Of a DNA stretch of 64,000 nt, positions 11,401-21,803 are shown one piece after another; position 1 is the first letter of the stretch; each line of letters begins with the position of its first letter. Both the position numbers and the translations under genes were made by a program. Source of the DNA: Ciona intestinalis (Eukaryota; Chordata; Ascidiacea; Phlebobranchia; Cionidae); assembly GCF_000224145.3 (NCBI RefSeq), contig NC_020166.2, forward strand, positions 7,177,632 to 7,241,631, given 5' to 3'. A model generated the notes under the pieces. The model ran no database searches. It was not told where the DNA came from and saw nothing but the letters and a program-made list of their open reading frames with translations.

Positions 11401-12906
11401 GATGGCAAAGGGGCGGTTTAAGTAAAGGTATGTGCAAAAAAACGAAATACAGAATTAAAATTATGCTAAACTACATGCGAAAACAATATTCTTTTAAAAC
11501 TGTTTACTAAATGCGTATATACATTAACAATCACATTGTTTTTCAGGTCTTTTTAAATCAAGAAATCAAGATTTAAATGGATTTTCAAAATCGACACGTT
11601 GCTTGTTTATTTAATTGTGTTTATTCGTAAATTATAATAAAATTGAATCATTTGACATCACTTTTGCTGCTGTTATGTTACGATTGTAAAAGAAATGCAT
11701 AGTCGGTCTTAACATTACAAAAACATGTAATAATGATTGGAATTATGTTACTGGTGCTAGTCAATCAGTTTAACCTTCAAGGGTATATAGTTCAATAAAG
11801 TAATTGAGTTAATACGCTTCCAAACTTTCAATTGCACTGAATTGTGTATAGGATTAGGACGGACACTATGCAGACATTGTATTCGCTGTGACCAGACTCA
11901 GATTGCGTATACAGTATAAGGGGGTAGATGGGACACCATCAGTACATAATATCCAAAATATGAGCCACCAATGTCGCCTTATGTGTAATTGGGCATAACA
12001 GCCCTTAACTGTAATTTCTTTAACTCATTGTCATTTATCGGTTTTATAAACTGTAAATCATATATTATAAAACAGTTAGGTAAGGTAACTATAGTAAGCC
12101 GGCACAAGCTGTACAGAATACTCAGTCGTTGCCTCGCAATGTGAGAATTACTGCTGAGTTACATTCATTCATTCATTCAACCGACCGGAAAACTTGAGCA
12201 ATTTGTTGCACACTTTATGTTTATTAGAATGATGTTTCGGTAACTGCAAAACGTCACTATAAACATAAATGAAACTTTATTAATTAGCTTGATGTGTAAA
12301 TTAACTTCTTCAGCATCTCTGGTCTAAAATATTCAGCTCTGGTTGTAAGGTTGGTTGTAACTAGCGATTTTGACAATTCGCTTGTGACAACTGTGTTACG
12401 GCCATTACCAATAAATGTATTGAACAGCGATACGTATACGCCCGTCAGCACGGGGCGTATATAGCAAAACACATACTACAAGCATCTACTGGCAAGCCAC
12501 ATATATACGTTAATTGGATTGTTATACTGATTTGGAGTTTGAATGTGTAACACAAACTGATGACTCTTGTAATAGAGGGATAGAGTTATATACAATAAAC
12601 AGTCATGTGTTACGCATTTCCAAATTTTAAAACGCTCGTGATCATTAGATCTATTAAACTATACCTACTAATATAAGTAACTTATAGTCAATTAAATCTG
12701 CTATTATAATAAGACAACTAAGAGTGCTGATACCAAAACATGTGATTGACACTTTGAGTCGATCTGGGCCTCAATCAAGTTTCGATAAACGATTCTCAAT
12801 GTCACATACTTTCCGTATTCACGTTCAACCAAGTTTCTTATGTTAATAGCCTAAATGAAAAGACTCTCTGTATACATCTCTTGCAACAATCCACATGTAC
12901 CTACAT

Positions 12907-13092
12907 GTAGTTCTTTGGGGTAAAATGGAATATACGGTTAGCACTTGAGCCCCATATTTCCTGATCGTGTTTTGTTAACAACGTTCATTTAAAGTCGCTG
13001 GGCTACGGTTTTATAATTCTCCAACAATTTGTTGTTTACTACTAAATGAAACACAATAAAACATGTCCAATTTTAACTCGTCCTACTATAGA
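12907..13092 (-). mobile_element. Diverged short inverted-repeat element
   Basis: Ends are degraded (ttggggtaaaatgg and ccaattttaactcgtcct), but interior landmarks cctgatcgtgttttgttaac and ggttttataattct keep the family order, in reverse orientation to the copy at 6525. Confidence 0.6.
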
Positions 13093-13314
13093 GGATCTTA
13101 ACTACGGTAAAGAGTGATCGTCTCGTAACTGAGAATGCTAGATTTAAATTTTAATGCTGTTGTCATTTTTGACGTGCCTTATTTTTAAACATAATACACA
13201 GCGGTTATTGTTTTTACCATATGGTCACTTAATGGGTTTTACATAATGCCAAACACGTAAGGAATACCCCGATGGTACATATTGGTAGCATTATGAATGC
13301 TAATACACAATGTT

Positions 13315-13353
13315 ATTGTATGGTGAAAAGTGAAGAACTTTTCACCATACAAT
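13315..13353. repeat. Perfect 17-bp inverted repeat with 5-base loop
   Basis: Arms ATTGTATGGTGAAAAGT (13315-13331) and its exact reverse complement (13337-13353) around gaaga. About 270 bp upstream of the core promoter of light chain gene 3. Function unknown. Confidence 0.85.
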
Positions 13354-13583
13354 ACACTTTTTAGTGTAAAACTGTTTATACAAATTTAATTTCGAAATAT
13401 TTAAAAATCATTTTCCATTCGCAAAGTGTGTAGTATCCAAGAACGTGACTAAATAAATATGCGCTCAAAACTTTACTCTTACTTTTCGAGGCTCATGCTG
13501 GTTGCGTTCAAGGACCAGAAGAAACACATAATCACCCGACCAAAGCGAAACAGCTTTGTTCACAACTAATCAAATTTCTTCCA

Positions 13584-13661
13584 CCGCCTGTTCTCACGTC
13601 ACTAATTCCGCCTGTCTATTCTGATGACGTCATATATCAGGTCATTATGTCTGTTATAAAA
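13584..13661 (+). promoter_or_regulatory. Core promoter of muscle light chain gene 3
   Basis: CCGCCTGTT at 13584-13592, CRE TGACGTCA at 13625-13632, AGGTCA at 13639-13644, TATAAAA at 13655-13661. CRE to AGGTCA spacing is six bases, as in the two other copies. Confidence 0.75.
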
Positions 13662-13749
13662 GCGCTGGGTCGAAGTTTAACAGCATTCAGTTCTGCTTAA
13701 GCATAATCTAGCAAGCATCAAACATCCTTCAAGACGATAAACTATTATA

Positions 13750-14838
13750 ATGGTAAGTGTAGTTGTATGCATTGCTGGGGAAGCACCAGTAGTAATATAC
13801 CATACCGATAAAACTAGTTTAGATTGTTTAGAATTTTATGTAGGATAAGCCTAAAACTTAATAACAACTGTCGATTTTGTCTACAGGCAGAAATCCCAGA
13901 AGAACGTATGGAAGGTAAGACAACCAATAGTGTTAAGAGCCCTAATTTTAAAGGGCTGTTTTAATGCTGGTGATTAAAAACTAACGTCATGCTTATCTAT
14001 CAGAAATCAAGGAAGCTTATGAAATCTTCTGCCGAACCACTGAGATGGAACTTGGATTCGATCAAGTTGGAGATGTTTTCCGAGCCATTAATCTTAACCC
14101 AACCATTGAAGATGTAGAGAACGCTCTTGGAAACCCATCGAAAGAAGGTTTGTCTTTTGTTATGGCAAGACGTTCCTCTTTTGCTCTGCTGGTGGTGGTG
14201 AATGTTTTAAACGCGGTGGTAGCTAACATACAATACTCCTATATAAAATGTTTATATCTTATAGATATGGCTGCCAAGAAATTGAAGATCGAAGAGTTCC
14301 TTCCAGTGTACACCAAGTTGGTTACTGAATTCACTGAAGGCACTTACGATGATATCCTTGAAGGTCTTCGTGTTTTCGACAAGGAAGGTAACGGAACAGT
14401 TATGGGAGCTGAGATTAGACACGTCCTCCGAACCCTTGGTGAGAAGATGACAACACAAGAAATCAGTGCTTGCATGGACGGTCAGGAAGATATGAATGGT
14501 TCAATCAACATCGACAGTAAGTATAACCTACAATCTAAGTAGGGACGTGCAAGTCAACATTTTGAGGTATGCAGTGCCCATTGTTAAATAGTAGGTTGGG
14601 AAAGATGAGGCAAGCTTTTATTTTATGTTACACCTTCCCATTTGCTGGAAAATTAGGAAGTTTACAGAATGATATTACCGCATCCCACGACTAAAAGAGT
14701 GTTTTTTATTTGTTAAAAAGTAGGAAATGTGGAATAGAAGGTTTTTATCTTACCCCTTATACCATAATAAACTTATAACCTGACATGTATTTCTTAGCTT
14801 TCTGCCGATACCTCTTGGAAGAGAAAAAAGCTGAATAA
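13750..14838 (+). CDS. Muscle-type essential myosin light chain, tandem copy 3
   Basis: Exons 13750-13752, 13887-13914, 14004-14147, 14265-14516 and 14798-14838; 155 residues, predicted identical to copy 2. Intron 3 (14148-14264) is 117 bp, a multiple of three, and open in frame, so retention would insert 39 residues between the first two EF-hands; it has normal splice sites, so I treat it as an intron. Intron 4 contains a diverged TIR element. A 3' UTR intron probably runs from about 14861 (ggtaaaag) to about 15193 (tttttag) and holds another. AATAAA lies near 15279. Confidence 0.95.
14587..14765 (+). mobile_element. Diverged short inverted-repeat element in intron 4 of light chain gene 3
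   Basis: Left end tagtaggttgggaaagatga and interior word cttcccatttgctgg match the family; the right end is decayed (tatcttacccctta). Confidence 0.6.
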
Positions 14839-14889
14839 GACGACCAAGTAACAATTTAGGTAAAAGTTGTTGTTGAAGTAATAAAGTTA

Positions 14890-15092
14890 TTATATAGTGG
14901 GGTGGGGGGAGATGGGACACGTTTGCATTCTATTTTCTCGTCCCATTTGGTAGTAAACAGAGAAGAATCAAATGATTATAAAGCCGTATCCTCACGACTC
15001 CCACAGACCGTTGTTAATTGTTTAAAACATGATCAGGATATTTGGATATTATGTGCTAAAGTTATCCCATATTACCCCAGAGTACTTCGGAA
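14890..15092 (+). mobile_element. Short inverted-repeat element in the likely 3' UTR intron of light chain gene 3
   Basis: Left end tggggtggggggagatggga, interior cgtcccatttggtagtaaac, right end partly decayed (tatcccatattacccc). Confidence 0.75.
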
Positions 15093-15369
15093 AAAATGTA
15101 ATAAACACGTGAAAAATCATTATTTTAAAACTATGCTTCTGTAGGCTAAGCAGCATCATATAAACCTATACTTTATACCCATATATTTTTAGGACTTTTC
15201 AACAGTTGAGAATTCAAGAATGAAATGGACTAAATCAATGACGACACCAAATATTGTGTTGAGAAATTATTCGTAAATTATAATAAAATCCCTAATGTTT
15301 CATCATTATGTTTCCTACGGTGTTGAAATTGTATGATGCAACAGTTTAAGCCAGTTAATACACTACGGA

Positions 15370-15452
15370 TGAATGAATGTTCTTTGTTTACTAACAAATA
15401 GGACAAGAAAAGAGAATGAAAAGGTGTCCCATCTTCCCCCACCATATATATA
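15370..15452 (-). mobile_element. Half copy of the short inverted-repeat element
   Basis: One end in reverse orientation: gttctttgtttactaacaaa then ggtgtcccatcttcccccac. The other half is missing. Confidence 0.7.
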
Positions 15453-15941
15453 AGGCAGAGATCAGTATGGGACGCGCGCTCAAACGTTATGAGAGCTTTG
15501 GCAAAGGACTTGGGCCCAAACACGTTAAGAACGAAGGCTACTGATATGTTTATTACATTTCGGGGTCTTTTAAAAATGCTTTAGTTGAGCGAATGAGTTA
15601 TTCGACCAACAAAGTAAAATAACCATAGGAAATTTGTAAAAAAGGCCGTGTTTCAATGAAAAATAGGCGTCATGATATTGCCATTGTCGGTTTTCTCGAC
15701 GACGAACAATGTCTGTCGCAAATTTGTATAAGCTTTCTCTCGCACATAAAAGTATCATGATTATGGACACGTTTATAATTTTAAGCCTTCGGGCGACATT
15801 CCAAAGCCTTGTAGCGACGACTGCTCATGTTTAATATAACGTGCGTGATTATACGACAAAATCTAAATATTTGAAACATACTTAATACACGGTAAAAAAG
15901 CAGTGATAAGACGACTGATTGATCAAAATCTAGAGGCACAG

Positions 15942-16912
15942 TTATTCGCTGTTAGAACCGTACGATAAGGGCGTGCTTCGAAGGAATTTTTCCTGGGACA
16001 AACTTGCAGTTGAAGGTTTTGATGTTGTGGGGTCCATTGAGCCGTACAGCACATCGTCAACTACACCAAGCATGAGCCGTTTACACCGACATTTTTGACG
16101 GTCGCTCATTTTTTTCATGTCGGGCAGCAAGCTCTTCAGGAATGATACATCTGCATCATCTTCGTTGGTCATTGTGAAAGTATTTGGGTTTGCTTGGAAA
16201 CTATAGGAACCATTGTCGGGGAATTCTTGAGTGTGCTGCTTGCGCTTTTTATTCCCTCGACTTTGAGAGAACTTATTGAAGACTAGTGGTTTATCATCTT
16301 CAATTTTCGGAACTGTGCTGGGTGGAGGGCTTGTCTTCTCGTAGAGTCTAGACGTACTGGACTGTTTTCCAAAATTTGAGTTCCAAGGTGCCGATGCTTC
16401 TATAACTTCAATCTCTAAGTCGGCTGCTGGATATCTTTGTACCGGTTGCGAGAAATCAAACTCGTTGCTGTCCAGCATGGTCGGTCTTGGAGAATGCCTG
16501 CTAAAAGAATCTTCTTCGTCCTGAATAGGCTGACTGCGGGTAAATGGTATCAGGAACTGCATATGATCTGCAAGGTAGTACGGTTTCCGACCTTGGGCGC
16601 TTCCATTTTTTTGGTTTCGAAGGTGACGACAAAAACTTGCTCGTAGATTTACCCACCGCTCTTTACATGTTTGAACTAAAAAAACGGGTTAGTGTTAATG
16701 GAATTTTGTCAATTTAAACTTGATACAAAAACCGAATTATACAGAAATATTTGCATTTTACCACTTTCATTTGACTCTTGAGCGATAGCAAGCCAAGCTT
16801 CAGTTTGAATTTCTCTGTTGTTGTATTGTTCCGAAAACGGATTATACAAAACTTCATGCCGTTCAATCATTTTGACGAAATTAACATTAAATCCATGGTC
16901 TCCCTTCATCAT
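15942..16912 (-). CDS. MADF-BESS domain protein, probable DNA-binding regulator
   Basis: Two exons, 16762-16912 and 15942-16675, giving 294 residues. The N-terminal MADF (Myb/SANT-like) domain spans about residues 10-95: FVKMIERHEVLYNPFSEQYN, then AWLAIAQES, then CKERWVNLRASFCRHLR. The linker is rich in Ser/Pro/acidic residues with a basic RGNKKRKQ patch that could serve nuclear import. Near residues 222-260 is a BESS motif, DVSFLKSLLPDMKKMSDRQK followed by CRCKRLMLGVVDDVL. MADF-BESS proteins bind DNA through MADF and each other through BESS. Target genes are unknown. The start is the first of two adjacent Met codons. Confidence 0.85.
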
Positions 16913-17648
16913 TGTTTATGGTTTGTTAAAATTAAACATAAACAAAGGAGTACAGTATTTAAACGTGAATCCTAAAGAACATAATGGGCAATGCAATTAA
17001 GTTAAACTCCCCAACGCCCAAAATGACATGGTCCAGACATCTATGTTGCGTCGTGAAAAGCGAACGTTCTGTCATGTCTGCCCTCTCCGAATCATTTCTT
17101 TGTCTGTTCAAGAATAAACATAAAACTGTGTTAAAACTTGCTGTTTTAACCCGCAAATTATATTTTGTAACTAAATATACACAACACAGAATAGTTAATT
17201 TTGCTCAAACTCTTCGCTAATTTCTTACAAAACAGACAACGGCCAACACACAGAACGTTTTAGACAAACTGTCGTGCGATTATGTTTTCTTGGGCAAGAC
17301 ATGTCACGTGCGCTCCTTTTTTCCTTGCGAATTCGCGCTTCGGTACTAGTAGTACCAAACTAGACATTGTATGTGCTATCACTAAGCAGATATAACAGAG
17401 ATTAAACAGCTTTGTTTTGACTGAAAATCTGTTGCGTAAGCAAGCTTTTTTCCGTACACCTCGTAGCCAGAGTCCGTATATAAAATGTTTATAGCTGAGC
17501 TTTGAGCTGATACCTATCAGCTCAACAATTTTAAGATAAACGTAAAAGGAACATTTTGCAAACGAAAACGTTTCTTTCATAGGAAAACGAACAAGAAAGT
17601 CGTACTATATGTAGGAAACACGTCGAAATAGTAAATCCAATCGTGAAC
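16913..17648. promoter_or_regulatory. Divergent spacer with a TATA box and paired GATA sites before amidase gene A
   Basis: TATATAAA at 17477-17484 lies about 165 bp before the ATG of gene A. Just downstream an inverted repeat GAGCTGATA / TATCAGCTC (17504-17512 and 17515-17523, 2-base spacer) presents two opposed GATA cores. No coding exon seen. Confidence 0.4.
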
Positions 17649-20600
17649 ATGTTAACTATCAAGCGTTTGACATTTAGTCTTCTGCTCTTGTTTTACATTA
17701 CAACTTCGGTAAAAGGGAGTGGACAGGCAGCACAACCTGCTAAAACTTGCACGGTTAATCTTGATCTACTACCATTGCAGAGGTATTCTATGGGATATAA
17801 CTTGTACCAGAGTCTTATCACGCTAAATAATCCATTGTCACATTAATTAAAACATGTATTACTTAGTGTTGCTTGTGTAAAATAATAAAACCAAGGGATT
17901 CTTCACCTTTTGAAAAAGTTAACTGTTTAATATAAAACAAACCAAAATCCTACTAATCAAAAACTGACCCATTTTTGTTCAGATGGAACAACTTCACTAG
18001 TTCATGTGGATTCAACTTAACCAAGGGAAGGGAGATTATTAATGCTTTAATCAAGTAAGTATATTCAACATACCAAACTTTTATTCTACTCAAAATAATG
18101 ATAATTTCAATCCAATACTGAAAATCCTTTAAAAAATATTTAAGAGTGTGATAGCCAATAATATAACCATCAAGGATGTCATATAGCTTGCGTTGCATAG
18201 TATGCAGAATGCAGCATACATTATTGTATCTTTGAACAATAATAATAAAAGAGGACAGATATTCAAAATCAATTGTATTATTGTCGTATGAAAATGTACA
18301 TGAACATAAGAGGGAATTAAAATAAAAGTGGCTCTTGTATGGTTTATTTGTAACAAATATTGTTATAGGTCCGTGGTGAAACCTGAAGTGATTGAGCTCC
18401 TGCAAGATGTTGGTGCAAAACTAGATGACTATCTTCCTCTTCCATATTCTGATGAATTGCGTGGTTTAAGTTCAACGTTGGGTCTACCACTTGGTGATCT
18501 GGTCATTTTAAATCTTCTCTACGATATCACGGCTTATGATGATTCAAGTTCAAAGTAAATTTTTTAAATTAAGGACACTTGTTTAGAAATATAGTGGTTT
18601 AAAATCTAAGTTTACTCTACTCAATTCTATACTCACATACCAATCTTTTATACATAAAACAAAGTTATACAGGTCACAAGAAAGACACTATTATTTTAAT
18701 TTGTTTTGTTCTTAAGTATACCAATTGGTGTTACTGTTATCCAGAAAAACTCTGTGCTACATCTTAATGAATAGCTGCAGTTTAGCCATTTACAATTATA
18801 TACATTTCCAATTCTAATCTCAGGTAACCTGTTCATCCACAGAGCGTGTACAAGCATAGTAGCTTCGGACAAACAGAATAAAATAATTCATGGAAGAAAC
18901 CTTGATTATCAAATGCAACCTAAATACTTAAGAGAAATCACAATACAAGTCGATTTTCAGCGAAATAAAAAGGTTTGTACAAAACAAGGATGTTACAATT
19001 ACAAACATACTGCTCCCCAGCAATTTATTGATGTCATTTATTAAAACTAATTTAGAAATACCTTTATGAAACTATTGTTAGAATTGTAATTTTCAATCGA
19101 CTGATCCGACTACTGTATATTTTACCGAGTTTTTTAAAGATATAAAGCTGGTGGTCCAATGTAATTATTGTTAGGTCTTCGGTGATCATTGAAATTCAAA
19201 ATATTTGGGCAGAGTGCATGTGTTTTTAAAAGTTAAAACTATGATACCAAGCTAAAACATAAAATAGTATTTTGTCCTTAGTCCTTGTTTATGGCAACCA
19301 CATATGTTGGGTACATTGGTGTGATCACTGGGTGTCGCCATGGAGCATTCTCTATATCAGGTGACGAACGAGATAAAGGAAAATTATGGAAAAATATCCT
19401 TACTGCTTTAAATGGTGGAAAATCAACGTTTTTCGCTCAGAGAATGGTTTGTATTTGACAAGTTTTTTTTACCTAACCTGTTATAGTGTTATTATGTCAG
19501 TGCAAAATGCTAAGAATGTTTCGCAAGTAGTAGGCTTTAACAATTAAATATGAGAGCCTGTTTAATATACCTTGTGTTCAGATCAGAAAATAAATAAGGA
19601 AAATGGAATACATTTTTGTTTAATGAAAATTTCCTATGAGAACGCAATACCACAACTAGTATTACCTTTTTGAGAACTGTTTAAATGTTTAGTACAAATT
19701 AACATAAATCATTGCCTAGAAATTAAAGGTAAGTAATGGTGGCTGATTGTATAAGCGAATTATACAATTAAGTGTAAACACAGAGGTGTTTAAAATTTGA
19801 AATTATTGTTTTGGGAAATATTTAACAGAGGAATTTTACAGATATTAGAGCAAGCTAGAAACTATGAGGAAGCGTTACAGATGGCTATCAACACCCCTAC
19901 AATAGCCCCTGTTTATTTTATACTAGGAGGTGTGAAGTCATGGGAAGGTGCAATTGTGGTGAAAGATAGTGGGAAAGTTGCAAATGTTTCATTGCTAGGA
20001 AGTGACTTAAAACACCCGTGAGTTGTGAAAATAGTATTACTAATTTATTTAAGTTATCAGTTGTGAAAATAGTATTACTAATTTATTTAAGTTATTTATT
20101 TAAGTTATTTAAGAATTTTTTTACATTCTTTCATTCAAATATTAAATTGAAGTTTTTATTATTTTTAAATTTTCTAAAATTACTTGGTGTTTGAACTTAA
20201 CACAGTTGTTACTAAATTACAGTTGGTACATTGTTGAGACAAACTATGATCCCTGGTTGAGACCACCAGCAACTGATGATAGAAGAGACGCTGCAATCAA
20301 TGCAATGAACAAAGTTGGAAAAAATAATTTCAGCCCACAACAACTGTATAATGTAAATAGTTTTAAGTGAATTTCTGAAATATAATTCTTTACCATTATA
20401 CGTTCTTACTATAAAATTATATATAATTGGAAACAGTGTTTGTGTTAAGTATTTACCATATACTATCTGTACCTTATAAATTGCTTATAAAAATACCAAT
20501 AAATATTTTTTGCCTGGTCATGCAAAATACGCTCTCTTTGTGTATGGTCAAAAGCAGTGCACTAGTTTTGGTAAAAAGTAAAAATCACTGGATTATTTCC

Positions 20601-20742
20601 TGTTCTACACTGTCCAACATTTTTCTTTCAGGTACTTTCGGTTAACTTGGTGTTTAACAAAGATACAACTTATACCACCATCATGAGTGCTGCCGATCCA
20701 AGTGTTTATCATACCATGATTAGATATGATGCACCTAACTGA
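17649..20742 (+). CDS. N-acylethanolamine acid amidase/acid ceramidase-like enzyme, tandem gene A
   Basis: Lysosomal or secreted Ntn-type cysteine amidase that hydrolyses fatty-acid amides. Exons 17649-17782, 17983-18054, 18369-18554, 18843-18972, 19282-19446, 19842-20017, 20223-20352 and 20632-20742; 367 residues (human NAAA is 359). A signal peptide (MLTIKRLTFSLLLLFYITTS) is followed by the inhibitory propeptide. The autocleavage site and catalytic nucleophile are at Cys133 in [20 protein letters not shown], with the conserved Arg and Asp of HGRNLDY. Later blocks [25 protein letters not shown] and [13 protein letters not shown] match NAAA/ASAH1. NAAA versus ceramidase specificity cannot be fixed by eye. 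AATAAA near 20856. Confidence 0.93.
20021..20110 (+). repeat. Two-copy tandem repeat in intron 6 of amidase gene A
   Basis: A unit of about 40 bp starting gttgtgaaaatagtattact is repeated directly, followed by extra ttatttaag copies. It begins immediately at the splice donor. Confidence 0.8.
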
Positions 20743-21803
20743 AATTATTTGGTAAACACTTTAAATTTCCACCTTGCTTAAATTTCCTCACTGTCAACTT
20801 TTTTCAATTTTTATTGATTTTATTTTAAACTTTATTTAAAAGTTTATGTTTTTGAAATAAAATAAAATATATGTTTTTGACCTACAGTTACTTTATTAGA
20901 ATTTCTACCTAATAATACTTTTGAATGATGTGGTACATTTTACATTTATGAACATCAAAGTGAGCAATCTCTTCCATGACTCCTTCAACACCATTTATTG
21001 ACTGGTGGTAAAATTTATCATATATGCAGTTTTTTTCTTGTTTTTTTTTTATAATTATGCAGAATTTTTTACTTAAACTTTTGTTCCACAAGTGTAAACA
21101 TGTCAGATATTGTAAGAGATAAATTGACCAAGTATATTTTATTGAATATTTCACCTGCCCTTACCCATAAATCTGTGCAATCTATTTATTTATGTCCTTA
21201 CTTTTAGATTATGTTTATTATATTTTTAATTGTTTATTAAATATGGAATTACATACTTCGGTGATTGTATTATGAATGAACTAGCTAAAATCATGAAGGG
21301 AATTATTCCAACTGTAATTACTTAGATATTAAATGTAACACATGGCAGGGACTGTTTTTCACTTTTAATGTGACTAAATTGCAATTTAAAAAAAACAAAG
21401 TGTGGTAAATATTTTACGACAAAAAATTTGGGGGTCAAAAGACATTGTGAGACTATTTGAGTAAAATATTTTGGGAAGATTTTAACTATTGCAAATTAGG
21501 CATTTAAAATTGTTAGGTGACTAACAATTAAGTGAAATAAGATTTTCAGATTCATTAGTCTTGACATTTAGACTGTACTTGTGTGGTACAGTGATAATGC
21601 TTATTTTTTAGTTCTATGAATAAAACAAATTTGTTTAATAATGTTCTGCTCAAGGTTGGTACAATAAACTGAATGCTGTTTGTGTGTACCAAACAAACAA
21701 GATTACCAATCCCAACCATTGATTAATGATTGTTACACCTGGACTTAGTGCAACAAACCCTTAATGTTTGCTTTTCATTCTGAGCTACATTTGAAAAAGC
21801 AAC
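20743..21803. other. Spacer between amidase genes A and B
   Basis: AT-rich spacer with the 3' UTR of gene A at its left and the presumed promoter of gene B at its right. I found no TATA box I would trust, and no other gene. Confidence 0.45.

Larger units (their letters stand above)
11641..13583. other. Intergenic spacer with decayed TIR elements and a perfect hairpin
   Basis: No coding exon seen. It holds a partial TIR element near 11911-11965 (gggggtagatgggacacc), a diverged full-length copy at about 12907-13092, an (ATTC)n run near 12165, and a perfect 17-bp hairpin at 13315-13353. Confidence 0.5.

Noticed and set aside
12095-12180. Possible SINE fragment (gccggcacaagctg and cattcattcattc)
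   Set aside because: Too little agreement with the three clear SINE copies.
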